Source: Lasiosphaeria ovina (lineage: Eukaryota; Ascomycota; Sordariomycetes; Sordariales; Lasiosphaeriaceae). Taken from it: DNA of 64,000 bases. Both the position numbers and the translations under genes were made by a program. The notes beneath the pieces were generated by a model, which was not told the DNA's origin, did not search any database, and worked only from the letters and a program-made list of their open reading frames with translations. Shown piece by piece: positions 23,801 through 35,700 of the stretch (within the stretch, counting starts at the first letter, position 1; every line of letters starts with the position of its first letter). The stretch spans positions 3,100,001 to 3,164,000 of the forward strand of contig JAULSN010000001.1 in assembly GCA_033439765.1 (NCBI GenBank), written 5' to 3'.

Positions 23801-26800
23801 GTCTCGTCGATTAACGGTAGTGGCATTCTATCCTTTACGGTCGACGCGTTCAGCTTCCTATAGTCTACGTAGAAGTGTAGCCCGCCGTTCTATTTCCTGG
23901 TAAATAGGATAGGTGCTACCCATAGCGTACTACTGGTCTGTATGAACCCCTTCTTAAGGACCCCTATAATATATTCCTTATACGCTTCTAGCTCCTCTAG
24001 TGACATCTTATATAGCGGGCTATAACCTAGGTCTTCGGGTTCCTTACTAGGTATTAGGCGGATCCTATAATTAATAGGTCCGCGTTACGGAGCTAAAATG
24101 TCTAATTACACTTTGCTAAAGACGTCTAAAAAGTCGTAGTAGGGCGAGGGGAGCTTATTAAGTACTCGCTCCCGAAGCTTATCGTCGTCTTAGTCTAAAC
24201 CGTTAGACCCGTCGGTTGTCTCTCTGAGTTCCCCAATACGCTTATCGAGCTCGTAAAGCGTTATGATATATATCTGTTCTCCTTTGGAGGATAACTTGAA
24301 AGCGGTCTCGTTTAGTATAGACATCTCGATAGGCCTCTCCTTATACTAACTAATGCCATCTCGTTATATTCAGTAAGGACCTTGTACGTCCCGTTCGGGG
24401 AAAGGATCCTTCTTCTTAGGCGGCGGTAAGGGCACTTTCTTAGGGGGGGCGGAATATAGAAGACGCTCTATACGGTTAACGTCTCGATCGATATGGTTAC
24501 TATTTAGTAGACGAGCCAGTCTCTGAAGTAGCGTAGGCCGGAACTACGGTATCGCTATGACTAGTACCGGTTCTGGCTCCCGGGGATTATATATAGTGAA
24601 CTCGGCTTTCTCCTATTGCTCAAGCTCATCGATACGGGCGCGTACTATCTTCCCGTTACGGCGTCGCTTATCTTCTTTCTCCATAGCGACCTCTCGTCGT
24701 TTCGTATCTTCCTAATATATAGGGTCTGGCTTCCCTAACTCTAACTCGTCTATAGGTATGTTGGTCTACTAGCTAGGGTCTAGTTCCCAATCTTCTAGAA
24801 AGAGTAACCGTCTTCGGCGGACGTCGGGGATGATGTCGTAGTAGTATATCTACTTCCTACCGATTATTATATTATGAATATAGTTATCGAGGACGATTAG
24901 ATGTCTATCCCTTATAGTTCGGTTTTATATAATAATATTAACTCCTAATAGCTCTCTAATAGACTATTATAATCCATTGTCGTACCCGCCTACTAACCTA
25001 GGTTCAGGGTCGAAGACTAGTAAGACCTGAAGTAGGTCCTTTATCCTTTACGCAAACTTACGGCTTACGAATATCTCTCTATTCGCTCCCGTATTAACTA
25101 GTATATCTTTTATAGTCAAAGAGAGTCTATTATTTGCTATCTTATAGCTAATAAGGAATATAGGGCCGCCCAAGTATTTGGCTAGTAGGCTAATACCCTA
25201 TTCGTTCCTATCTATCTTTCTAACCGTATATACTAATACTTCCCCTGGGAGGGAGTCCAATTACCCTAGGGTACTTAGTTTTCCGATAAGTTATTAGTAC
25301 CTAACGACGTCTTAGTATCGTCCTCCTTAGCTACGTAACGCTCGATGACTGACTGGAGTCGAGCTTCCTTCGTCGGGCCCGATATAGTCTTCTGGGGATA
25401 GTCGCGAGTCGTATGACCCTGCTCCCGGTAGATGAAGTAACGCTTCTCGGCGTATAGCTTCTTGATCTCTTCGGCGCTAGGCTTCTTATAACTAGCGGGG
25501 AGGTTGGTACTCGGGGTTACTAAGCGGTTGGCTAGGCGACGAGGGTTGTTATTCTTGCCCTATTGTCCTCCTGAGTTATTCCCACCCTTATCGTCCTTCT
25601 TGGCTGCCTAGCGAGCTCTCTAGGCCAGCTTCATATTCAAGGCGTACTCAGAACCTAGCTTGGCGTATATCTCGAAGTCTACCTTATCGTTAATATAATC
25701 CCGGATTAACTTATCCTGGAACGTGGGGGTAAGGCGACGCTTGAACTCGGTCTTCTACTCGGAGCGATCGCGGCGATACTCGCTAGCAAGCCGAACGAAC
25801 TCGTTACGGAACTCGTCATAATCCTATCCTGGCTTTATCTATAGCTTATTAAACTCCTGATTGGCTTCTTCTACGCGATTGATATTGCGGAACTCGTTCT
25901 TGAGCCAGGCTACTAGCTCGCTTAAGGTCTTAATCTGGTTGGGATAGGTCTCTTCTAGGTAGGGCTCTAGCTAGTATGAGGCCTTACTAGCTAAGCGAAG
26001 TTCAATATAAGACTATCTAGCCCGGTCGTTATCGAAGTAATCGGCGTTAATATCTAACTTATTAATGATCTGACGGATCTAAGTATTGAATATAATCGTA
26101 TCCTTCTCCTTATTATTATAGAAGAGGGGAGGGTCTGCCGTCTTAGCGCTTCGTCGCGTCGAGCTCTCGTTCGTGGCGGGTATAGAGCTACGGATTGAGC
26201 CGTTAATGACGTTATTAGTAATAGTGCGACTTAGCTCGTCAATCTTGTCCTATATACGCTGAATAACGATGTCTTTCTCGCTAAGGGCTTCCGTCATCTC
26301 GACGATAAGTCCATTATTATCTCCACTAGCGCTGGCTGGGTCTATAACCGGGGTTATAGTAGTAACCGATCGCGTAGTCTGGGCAAGAATACGGGTAGCC
26401 CAAGTCTTAATATTATTAATAATGACTGACTGGTATCGGGCAATGCTATATAACTATAATATCTGCTCGTACAAAGTATGAACTATGAGCGTGCGGAGCT
26501 TGAACTCCTGAAAGTATTCATCTGGGTGCTCGGTCGAGATATGCTCGAAATCCTTGAGATCTATAGGTCCTTCGAAGGTAATATCGTTACTCAGCTATAT
26601 ATAGAAGGGTATTATCGGGCTGGTCTTATTTCGCTTGACGAACAAAGCGGCCAAGTCGGACAACTTCTCTTGAAGGTCATTATCGACGTCGTCGATAGAA
26701 GCGGTAAACTTAACGCTATCAATCTCGGCTACGATGCGCGTCGTGAAGTCGCGGGTATCGATACGGTCGGGGTTATTGCGGCCCTCGGTTATAGATACTA

Positions 26801-26990
26801 CGCCGGACGGCGCCTTCGTGGTGCTTGTAACTGTCTCGACTTCCTTTGTAATGAGTGCCAACGTCGTCTCGCTCTTCTTGCGAGGGTGAATCTTCATGAA
26901 GCCATTACGATCGAAGTTGACTTCCTTAATTGCGGCCTGTAGGGCTGCCTATATGGCCTCGTCGTTAATGGTAGGCATCTTGCCGTCTAC
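20850..26990 (-). pseudogene. gypsy A gag-pol, interrupted by RIP-type stops
   Basis: Recognisable pieces in the order gag, protease, RT, RNase H, integrase on the minus strand. The RT piece (23626-23826) has [15 protein letters not shown] and [15 protein letters not shown], typical of Ty3/gypsy. The integrase zinc region has the H...H pattern (HSRLPIAHPGRNKT) with the downstream part cut by a stop. The post-integrase piece has ADTLRAYIKKARKSITRAQEKQ and FDVGDRIYIVKHAW. Stops are scattered TAA/TAG. Decay is moderate: more readable than elements B, C and D. Confidence 0.85.
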
Positions 26991-27132
26991 TATCTCTGCC
27001 CTGTCACCCCGCTTGGAGCGATGTGGTCTTTCCTAGTCGGCGGTCGCGCACTCGTAGCGATCGCGGGTTTTTTCTGGTGGGATATTCTTTTCAATTGCCT
27101 TCCCAGGCGAGTAAAGAGATTGAGCTTTAGAT

Positions 27133-27413
27133 TATCACCGTATAGTCAACCGAATGAGGCAGGGCTGTATATAGTCGCTGTATTCGTAGAATCTAAAGCT
27201 AAAGAAGGAAAAAGGAAAAGAAGAATCTAATGCCCGGGCGCGGCGAGGAAGTAAGGTAGGTGTAGGTCACGTGATGAGGGCTCAGCACTGACCATACCGT
27301 AAATCCTACGCGGCCTTAGGGCGTGCGAGTTGCATGCCAAGGCGCTAGCCTAATGCCAAGGCGCTAGCCTCAATCCAGTCCTTCCAGCCACTTGTCTGAC
27401 ACATGCCGTGACA
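27133..27413 (-). repeat. gypsy A 5' LTR
   Basis: 281 bp, same length as its partner; the AAGTC duplication follows. Five of the seven differences from the partner are RIP-type changes in this copy and two in the other. Confidence 0.92.
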
Positions 27414-27418
27414 AAGTC

Positions 27419-29500
27419 CGTATTAGCTAGCTAGCTTAAAATAATACCTCGAATATAGTTATTTATCCTCCCGTTATTAGGGCGGGCGCCGTTAAATATC
27501 TCGTAGTTCGGATTTATCTTATTCATAAGGACTACGAGCTCGTAAAGAGCGCGTTCGAAATAGAACCGGTATAGCTTATCGTATAAGAGCTCTCTACCGG
27601 ATAGCCGGCGGCGCCGAAGGTAGTATACTTCCGTATAGTTATATCTCTAAATACGATTAAGAATACTCGATAGAGCCGTAAAAGAAGTATTAATACCGGG
27701 AAGGATATTAAGAAGGTTAGACTCGTAAGGAGGGGGGCGGCGGCCCGGCTTAGGGTTAGAAGCGGTTACTTAAAGACCTTAGAGCCTTAGGAACTCATCC
27801 TTTTAAACCTACTTAGTAAAACCCTCTATTCTAGGGGTAGGTACGCCCGAGATCTAGGAAAGGCCGTAATAGTAAGTACTACCGCGACCCTACTACTCAA
27901 ACCTAATCTAGTAAGCTATAACGGGGTATTTCTTAAAGAAGTACTCCTTGAGGAATACTATTAGGCGACGGTAGAAGTACTACGCCGCGATATAGGAGTT
28001 TTCCTTTAGGTTCCTCCGGGCGATACGGGACTTATTAATATCGTCGGTAGTTACCTACTTAGGGTAGTTTAGTATTACCTTAACGAGGGATTCCTAATAT
28101 AAATCGGCGGCCGAAAAGGTTAAGAAGATATAAGGGTAATCGAGAGTATAATATATAGCTTCTAGGTTACGGCGTTACTAGTTCTAAAAGGGCCGGGTAC
28201 TACGGAGGATATTAAAGGACCTTATAATAGAATTAAGGAGGATCTAGCCGTTAAGGGTATTTATAACGAGAGCCTTATATAGCTAGTCGAGAGATTCGAA
28301 ACGTTCCCGATATCCACTTCGATTAACTAGCTAGTTGCTTTTCTTATTAACTTATACCCGTATAATCGTATTAAAGACGACGTAAGGGAATTAGGGGTAC
28401 CGAGTAAAGCGGCTATTATACTAAAATAACGTATACTTAACCTAGGTTAGCTAGTCTATAGCTCGGAGGCGTAGTAAGGTAAACTCGCCCAAGCCCTAGG
28501 GTATAAGGGTAGGTATCGCGAGACTAATAAGGGCGAGGTGGTTATGAAGGTTATTTAAGGGCGTTAACCTAACGCTAGGAAGCTTAATATAGTTACGAAT
28601 AGGCGGCTATTTAGGGGGTAGCTCTCTACCCTAAACCTAATTACGAAGTCGAGCCAAATCGGCCTATATAGGAATAATATTCGGTATTACGGTGTAGTTA
28701 ATAAACTCCTCCTTATCCTTATCTTTAGGACCCGGCGGCGCCTATATTATAATAGGGATTTCGTCGTTTACTTTAATAACCGTAATATCGTTAATAACGT
28801 TACTATCCTCGGGTAGCTATACTAGGCGTTCGACGTTAACCTAAAGGTCGGAATACCCGGGGTAGTTCGTAATTAAGTATCGTAACTAAGTCTTAATCGT
28901 ACGGCGGCGAACCCTAAAGTTTATACGAAAAACCCTAATTATATATATATTATTATTCTCGGTCTAGCGAGGCCGTACGATAATAACGTCTAGCTCCCGA
29001 GGAAGGCGAGGGAACTAGTTAAAAAGCGAGCCTATATCCCGTAAGAAGCTTACGTAGTACTTATTATAACGGTACTACTAACCTCGAACTAGGCGAATAT
29101 CTAAGAAGATATATACGCGAGTAATAAGTTACTCCTCGACTTATATTAGGAGATAATTAGGGATATTCCCAAGGTCTATATTATTCTCGGCTAAAAAGAA
29201 ATTAGGTATTCCTTCGGGTTTTATATCGTTATAGTAGTAATATATAAAGTATATACTAATAATAATACGAAGGTTAAACTATAAGTAGTAGTAACGAGGA
29301 TAATATACTAATAAAGACTCGCCGTTAATACGAGCCTAGAAGCCCTATAGAAGCTCTCGATTAGTTACGAGGAGAGAATTAACCCCTAAATCGTATATAA
29401 GTACGGGGTTTTCCTAACTTAGAAATTAAGGCTTAGGGGGTTTAATAGCGGGAGATTAAGACCCGCGGGGACGATATTAATTACTATAGGTAGGGCCGTA
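27419..29500 (-). pseudogene. Helitron Rep (rolling-circle nuclease) region (dead)
   Basis: The N-terminal half of the same protein. A readable minus-strand stretch has INKSRIARRNLKENSYIAA, YFYRRLIVFLKEYFFKKYP and GRGSTYYYGL, matching the Helitron_like_N/Rep layout in which the last segment normally carries the metal-binding His-x-His. Here both His codons have become Tyr codons (CAC/CAT to TAC/TAT), exactly the RIP change, so the nuclease would be inactive even without the stops. N-terminal limits are not defined. Confidence 0.72.
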
Positions 29501-29875
29501 TTAATAACGGGGCCGAGGAGTACTAATATTATTTATTATATAATCGTTCTATATTATAAAAAATAAAGAGGTAGTTAATTATAAAGTTAAAAAGTTAGAC
29601 TATATATTACGAATCCCTGAAGAAATGCACGAGGGTAGGGCAGTCACTTTTTGGTGTTGACCAATTAGGGGTGTCCTAGGGTCCCGAGCTCTAGAGGCCC
29701 GGGATAACGGGACTCTGTACGTGGTCCCGGGGCCCCGATGTACGGCCCCTCGTAAGTAAGGGACATTATTAATTAGTTCCCTTAGATAGATATATACGAT
29801 AACCGTAGCCACGGTCTTAGATAGAGCTTACTTAGTTCTTCAAGTAAGCAATACATATTCTCTATACTTATATAC

Positions 29876-30105
29876 TGTGACGGCCCGCAAGGAAGTCAAC
29901 GGTTCAATGCAGTAACGAATGTGGATTTAAAGCTAAGGAAGGAAAAAGAAGATCTATCGCAGGGACCGCGCAGGGCGCGGGGAAATAGGTAGTGGTGCGA
30001 GCCAAAGGCTGAGCACGTGCGAGCTGTGCGCACAGGCCACACCCTAAATACAATGCAGCCAATAGAATCAATCCTGTCATGTGAGCCCCTGTGGCGACCG
30101 TGACA
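29876..30105 (-). repeat. gag-only element 3' LTR
   Basis: 230 bp, nearly identical to its partner. It shares a GGATTTAAAGCTAAGGAAGG stretch with the similar AAAGCTAA(A/G)GAA region in the LTRs of gypsy A and B. Confidence 0.93.
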
Positions 30106-30372
30106 TCATCCCCCCCTCGAAAAAAGCATCGCCCCGATGCGTTCAAATCCATCCTTGGAAAACCGTCAGGTCAAGCCGTAAGGCCTGAATCGTTCAAATC
30201 CGGGGTTTCCGCATTTGAAGACGAAGTTGTTGTCAACGGGCCGTCAGGAACTGTCAGTCGGGCTATTGACAGTCGTTCGCAGCTGTGTGCAGGTGCAAGG
30301 ACTAATATACAGGTGTGTGTTGTACAGGTCTGTCAGGACGCGCTGTGGCTTGACAGGCAGTTGTCAGACCGG

Positions 30373-31284
30373 TCAATCAGACAGGTCATCGTAAAATTGT
30401 TGATCCATCCGGGCTTTGTCAGCACGCAGGGCAGCCAGATCAATATATTCGCGGGGTTGAGGGCATTCCGAGCGGTCATCCTCGGAAGGTTCTGAGTCCG
30501 TGATGTATTCCATGTCTTTAATATTGAAGTTGCTAATGTGGCCAACATCCATCTTGTCTGTATGGTCCTTTGAGCTGCCGTGCGATTGACCTGTCTGATG
30601 AATGCCAGGGCCGCTCAACTTCTGAAGAAGCTTGACGAAGTCATTGTAGTCCTTCGGGACGTTGAGTTGGACTTTGAGGCGATCGCGAGTGGCCTTGTTA
30701 AGTCCCCGGCGCAAGAGGGAGATCTTAACATCGTCAAGCCAGTGATTGGCTCGGGCTTTGTACATCAACCGCTCGAAACGCATAAGGAAGCTGGTAATGG
30801 CTTCATCATCACGTTGTTTACTCGTGTGGAACTTGTCTTGTGCGTTCTCGACCTTGTTGGGGTCGTCGTGTAGACGTTCCAACTGATCCAATAGGGTCTG
30901 AGCGTCGTATGTATCGTTGTCTTCAGCTTCGGTCAGCTGAGGCATCACCAAGGCTTGAATCTTTGGATCAAGTCGGCCGTAGACGTAGAAAAACTGGGCT
31001 TCGTCGTTTCCGATCGCAGGTCCATCGATTCGCAGTTTGGCCTTGATGGCAGGGAACCAAGTGTCCCAAGAAAACTCAGAGCCGGTAAATTTCTCTGGGT
31101 CAGGAATGCTCGCCTTCGGGCGGGAGCTTCGGCTAGTTAACAGCTCTGTGATCAACGACATGTTGCTCTCCAAGGTCGTGAGCCTGGCGGTAAGATTGTT
31201 GTTGTCTTGGTGCAACGCCTTGATGGTTTCTTCATGCTGATTGACGGCATGTTGAAGTTGAAAGATCTGGTTATCGGAGTTCAT
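30373..31284 (-). CDS. intact retrotransposon Gag protein (303 aa)
   Basis: One uninterrupted ORF. Residues 1-50 form a predicted coiled coil (heptads in FQLQHAVNQHEETIKALHQ and LTARLTTLESNM). Then comes a capsid-like region typical of fungal Ty3-type Gag: PDPEKFTGSEFSWDTWFPAIKAKL, DPKIQALVMPQLTEAE, DDEAITSFLMRFERLMYKA and ISLLRRGLNKATRDRLKVQ. The C-terminus is acidic (TDSEPSEDDRSE) and has no CCHC zinc knuckle. The start at 31284 is the only ATG upstream of the coiled coil. Codon use and GC content differ sharply from the RIP-mutated DNA on both sides. It is likely a capsid protein able to make particles with polymerase supplied in trans; that is inference. Confidence 0.88.
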   Translation of the reverse strand: MNSDNQIFQLQHAVNQHEETIKALHQDNNNLTARLTTLESNMSLITELLTSRSSRPKASIPDPEKFTGSEFSWDTWFPAIKAKLRIDGPAIGNDEAQFFYVYGRLDPKIQALVMPQLTEAEDNDTYDAQTLLDQLERLHDDPNKVENAQDKFHTSKQRDDEAITSFLMRFERLMYKARANHWLDDVKISLLRRGLNKATRDRLKVQLNVPKDYNDFVKLLQKLSGPGIHQTGQSHGSSKDHTDKMDVGHISNFNIKDMEYITDSEPSEDDRSECPQPREYIDLAALRADKARMDQQFYDDLSD

Positions 31285-31731
31285 CTTGCCGATCGATCGG
31301 GCCAGTCGGCTGGCTTCGTGGAAGGTTGATCGAAGGTCAACCTGACGAAGGTCCGAATATTGAGTTCAAGTCTGTTCAGTTCGGTTCGGGGTTCAGGTTC
31401 GGGTTCGGGGTCCGGCGGTCCGCTACCTGGCCACAGGGTTCTACTTTCTCGCACACTGCTGGAAAAGCAGGGAAGATTTCGGTGATTAAAAACCTGGGCG
31501 TTCAGGTCGTTAGGTCGGAAGCGATTGAGGGCGACGATATTGAGGGCATTCAGGGACCTGTCGATTGGCTACTGGGGCCCGCGAAGTATGCCGACCAGTG
31601 GGCTGTCTTTCGCGCTATTGACCGCGGCCAAGTTGGTATTTGAATGGAAAAAAAATCGCGCGCGCAATTACTAGAAAAGAAGAATAAGATCTACAGCCTT
31701 TCTCAAGCGTGTAGAAATGAGCTTTAAATGA

Positions 31732-31961
31732 TGTGACGGCCCGTAAGGAAGTCAACGGTTCAATGCAGTAACGAATGTGGATTTAAAGCTAAGGAAGGAA
31801 AAAGAAGATCTATCGCAGGGACCGCGCAGGGCGCGGGGAAATAGGTAGTGGTGCGAGCCAAAGGCTGAGCACGTGCGAGCTGTGCGCACAGGCCACACCC
31901 TAAATACAATGCAGCCAATAGAATCAATCCTGTCATGTGAGCCCCTGTGGCGACCGTGACA
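31732..31961 (-). repeat. gag-only element 5' LTR
   Basis: 230 bp; one base different from the partner LTR. The next bases inward do not start with TGG, so no ordinary tRNA primer-binding site is obvious. Confidence 0.93.
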
Positions 31962-32468
31962 TATACTTTGAGTAGTAAACCCAGTTTGACTATATTACCC
32001 GTACGATAGGAGCTTGCCCTTTATTTATTCTTCATATCTACCTTTCAGAACCCCAGTACCTATATACGATATAACCTTAACCTATATAGTCGAGCGGTTT
32101 ATAATACGTTACTTGCTTTTACCTTTTCTAAGACCCTTAATATTAATTAAATAGAGTACTCTTATATATACGATAACCTAGCTATACCTAGAGAGGATAC
32201 GGTCCTTCTAGATACCGAGCTAGAAGAAGAAGTCAGATCGTCTAGCGACGACGAGTCTAATAGTAGTAGTAGTAAAGCCGGATTAGTCTAGCCTAAGGAT
32301 ACGGAAGTCCGGAACGTAGACGCTCTAGTACCGGAAGAACTAACTAATAACGGAGAGATTACCAGCCTTATATAATAACTAGAACCCCTTTCGATAAGTA
32401 ATAATATAGCTACGAACGAGTAGCTCCAGAACGAGTTAGCCTAACTAAGAGAGTAGGTAGGAAGATAC

Positions 32469-32723
32469 TATCACCGCACAGTCGATTTAATGAGACAGGG
32501 CTGTACCAATCATCGCTGTATTCGTAGAATCTAAAGCTAGGGAAAGAAAAAGAAAAGAAAGTTCCAAAAGGCTGCGCGGTACGCGGAGAAGTAGGCTAGG
32601 TTTTGTGGGTTACGTAGCAGGACTTAGCACGGGTTACTAATAGCGGGGTTGCTTAGTCAGCTCGAGTCGTATAGCGTACGACCGATTAGGGCTACCTAAA
32701 TGTCCTTCGTCCCTACCGTGATA
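32469..32723 (-). repeat. gypsy B 3' LTR
   Basis: 255 bp. Less RIP-mutated than its partner. The polypurine tract (complement of CTACCCCCGGG) lies immediately inside the element. Confidence 0.85.
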
Positions 32724-32759
32724 CTACCCCCGGGTTAGAAAAAAGCTTCGCCTCAAAGC

Positions 32760-35700
32760 TTAACCCCCCCTAGCTTATCGACGTCGGGTTATCCTATATA
32801 GCGGATAACCTTTTACTATACGTTTATTATCGTCTTGGTATAGTTCTTCGAACTTATCCCCCTTAGCTACTTATAGCTACTTATCGAGCCGTACGGGCGG
32901 TCCGGCTTTATCGGGGCAAGTATCGTAATATTCTTTTAGAAGAATTGGGGAGTTCTTAAAGTCTTCGGCGTAATACTAGGTAGCGTCGGGAGCCTACCCG
33001 TACTATTGAACTTAGTACTAGAGTTTTTTATAGTACGACCGCGATATTAATACCTATTCTACGATTTATTCTTACTTATTATTAATCGTCTCTCCTTCCG
33101 GGTTTGAGTCCTCCTAACTAGGTAGTAGGTTATTTAGGTATAAGCGTAGGCGGTCCGTATAGAATACGTCGGTCCCTCGCTATCCTTTAGGTATTTCTAG
33201 TTTATAGTCGTACCCGTTAGGGCCGGACTTCTCTAGAACCTTAAAGTATTATTATATTAGTAGGAAGTCTAGTTTTGAGCTAGGCCGATCGGTCGACTAT
33301 ATCTTTTTAATTATATAGACTTAATTACTAACGTCGAAGTCGGGTATTCGGCGGTGCTTATTAGCTTCCTAGGTTTAGCGCTCTTATACCTTTAGAATAG
33401 TATCCTTTACGGTATTAATATATCCCTCTAGGGTTTTAGCTATTTCCTAGGCCTCTTATCGGGTTATATTCTCCGATTACTAGAGGTCGGGGTTAGAGAG
33501 GTCCGTTCTTCTTATCTAATTATAATATATTAATATAGGGAAACCAAAAAGGACTTCGTATAGCTGGAGTTCTATACTATCTTAAGGAGTTAAATTCTAG
33601 ACCGCGTCTATAGCCGGTATAAATTTCGACTAATTATCCTAATAATAAGAGATAAATATTCGTAATCGTTAATCGATCTACTAATAGAGGTTTTCTACTT
33701 ATCCTATAGTTTATTTATACCCGGAGGATAATAATTTCTAACGGATCCCTAAGAGCTTTACTAACTCGTCTATAAATTTAGAGATAAACTAAGGACCTCG
33801 ATTATTAATAACTTTAGAAGGTAACCCGAATATACGATATAGTCCCTTATAATATATATAAGCGACCTCGACTATTATAATAGTAGAATAATACGGTATA
33901 TATTAAGAGGCTTTACTTAAGTAATCGATAATTATAAAGAGATTATTATACCCGTATTTATCCTTTAGTAGAGACTTAAAATTAACGATTAATCCGCTCT
34001 AAATTCTCTAGGGTAACGGAATCGGGTATAATAGACTAGGAGTCTTATTTCGTAGGACTTTAGCGGACTTATATTTATAGTTAGTGACGAATCTATCTAT
34101 ATCGGTACTTAGACCCGCTTACTAGTAGAGTTCTTTTAATATTTTCCGTATTTTATTCCTTTTAAGGTAGGCTAAGGGAAGTTAGGAATATATTTTATCG
34201 ATAATTCGAGTACGTAATTATATTACGCCTAGTACGACGAGCTTATTATTCTTAAGGAGGAGGCTATTACGAATTATCGATAGCTAGTTACCTTCCTAAT
34301 CTTTAAGTACCTTTATATAATAGACCGATAAGGAATCGTCGGATCTATTAGTTTCGAATAGCTCGTTAAGGAGTTCATATTCCGAAGATAACGGTACTTT
34401 TAAGATTAGAGTTATTAACGGCGTTACCTCTACTATCGATAGGTACTCTATCGTCTTTACTAGTACGCCGTTATAATCCTATTAAAATATCTAAATAGTA
34501 TGATAGGCGTCCTATCGTTCCTTTTAAGTCTTTAGCTTATAAGAGCGTCGGGTTAGAGCGTCTACTATAACGTTTAGTACTCCTAAACGATAGAGTATTC
34601 GGAAATAGAAATTAATAAGTTCTTTTACCTAACTAGCCTACCTTATATTAAGCCGCTATTTAGTTATAAAGTATTTAAGTATATCGTTATCCGAGAAGAT
34701 AATAAATAGCTCTTCGTACTATAGGCCTACTAGCTCGCTCCGCTAATATTAGAGAGATCGGATAATCGCTAGTAACTCCTTATTATAAATAAAGTAGTTA
34801 AGTTCAGCCCCCTTTATTATTTTAGAATAAAAGGCTACCGGGTATTACTTATCTCTATATTTCTAGCTTAAGACTCTAGTAACTACCCCTCCTAAGGAGT
34901 TAGTCTTAATACGGGTTTCCCGACCGTATTCGAAGTACTTTAGGACCGGTACTAATATTAAACGGGCTTTTAACTTATTAAAGGCTAATTAATAATTATC
35001 GCTTTATCTAAATACTTCCCCTTTCTTCGTTAAAGCTACTAGTAGCTTCGTAATCTAATTATAATTATAAACGAATCGGCGGTAGAAGTTATAGAATTTA
35101 AGGAAGGATTATACTCCCTTTAGATCGTTCGGCTCCGGCTAATCTCGTATAATATCCGTTTTAAAGGGATCGACTAATACTCTATCGACTCTAATAATAA
35201 AGCCTAAGTACTTAGTTTCTTTTATATAGAATTCGTACTTATTAATATCGGCCTATAGGCCAGCCTCCCGTAGTCGTTATAGGATAAGTCGTATATAACG
35301 GACGTACTCTTCCTCGGAGTCTAAATAGATTAAGATATTATTAAGGTAAGCGTTATAAAAGTTATCGAGGTAGCTTATTAAAGAGTTATTAATAAAACGT
35401 TAAAATATTATTAGACTATTAGTAAGGCTAAAGGGTATAACCTTATAGCTAAAGGTCCCGTAACGGGTATAAAACGTCGTTAATTACTCGTCGTCTAAAT
35501 ATATACGGATTCTATAGAATACTTAACGGATATCGATCTTTATAAAGATACGGGCCTTACTAATACGACTAAGTATCTCGTCGATTAAAGGTAAAGGTAT
35601 TTAGTCTTTTTCTATTAAGGCGTTTAGCTTATAATAATCTATATAGAAGTATAGGCTACCGTTACCCTTTCTAACGAAGAGGATAGGGGTAGTCTATAGC

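Larger units (their letters stand above)
20504..27413 (-). mobile_element. Ty3/gypsy LTR retrotransposon A, full-length, RIP-inactivated
   Basis: A complete 6910-bp element with 281-bp LTRs (20504-20784 and 27133-27413), flanked by a perfect 5-bp target duplication AAGTC (20499-20503 and 27414-27418). In coding orientation the LTR runs TGTCACGG...CGGTGATA. A polypurine tract (complement of CTACCCCCCGG at 20785-20795) abuts the 3' LTR. The two LTRs differ at seven positions by my count, all CpA/TpA or TpG/TpA, so RIP accounts for all divergence seen. It is inserted in the Helitron. Interior marks on the minus strand: gag near 26595-26990, a zinc-knuckle remnant near 25400-25445 (first and third Cys changed to Tyr), reverse transcriptase at 23626-23826, the integrase HHCC region near 22264-22340 and a post-integrase region at 21394-21585. 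Confidence 0.92.
17740..29600 (-). mobile_element. RIP-degraded Helitron, split by gypsy element A
   Basis: Two blocks, about 17740-20498 and 27419-29600, read as one minus-strand Helitron once element A (20504-27413) and one copy of its AAGTC duplication are removed. Reading minus: a Rep part with QGRGST-like context at about 27860-27900, in which the rolling-circle two-His motif has become YYYG; then NALYELVVLMNK and an LANTD segment running up to the insertion point; then IAKYYTKAEL beyond it. Next come EVAYLLLNLPL and KPYVLNYFPRYKPIRNGAEF (about 20000-20330), then Pif1-type helicase motifs ENVWSSTGLVNGVIGYIHNI (18507-18570) and AYAITVYKS...GATLDRAV (18230-18330). Stops are nearly all TAA/TAG where CAA/CAG/TGG is expected. 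Outer ends (5'-TC and CTRR-3' with hairpin) were not located. The family assignment is firm; boundaries are approximate. Confidence 0.82.
29876..31961 (-). mobile_element. gag-only (non-autonomous) LTR retrotransposon, structurally complete
   Basis: A 2086-bp element with 230-bp LTRs (29876-30105 and 31732-31961) differing by a single base (C at 29888 against T at 31744, a CpA-to-TpA change), and a perfect 5-bp target duplication TATAC (29871-29875 and 31962-31966). In coding orientation the LTR termini are TGTCACGG...CCGTCACA. A polypurine tract (complement of CATCCCCCCCTCG at 30107-30119) precedes the 3' LTR. The interior encodes only one gag ORF; no protease, RT, RNase H or integrase is present or would fit. 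The inverted copy D' has the empty site with one TATAC (52155-52159). It must depend on a partner element for replication. Confidence 0.93.
29653..32468 (+). mobile_element. gypsy D, left copy: LTR-like region and gag N-terminus, disrupted
   Basis: The + strand segments 29785-29875 and 31962-32468 are continuous in the inverted copy D' (about 51655-52245), so they are one element interrupted by the gag-only element. They include an LTR-type leader (ACGATAACCGTAGCCACGG) and the gag N-terminus, where an acidic/Ser-rich stretch (DDESNSSSSKAG, then VDALVPEELTNNGEI) is readable despite stops. The segment 29653-29784 is GC-rich, begins TGTTGACC, and does not match D'; it may be a different U3. The gag is cut at 32468, where element B begins. 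Confidence 0.65.

Noticed and set aside
29600..29812. 70-codon minus-strand frame upstream of the gag-only element
   Set aside because: It covers an LTR-like GC-rich patch and AT-rich flank; no domain and no match in the related D' copy.
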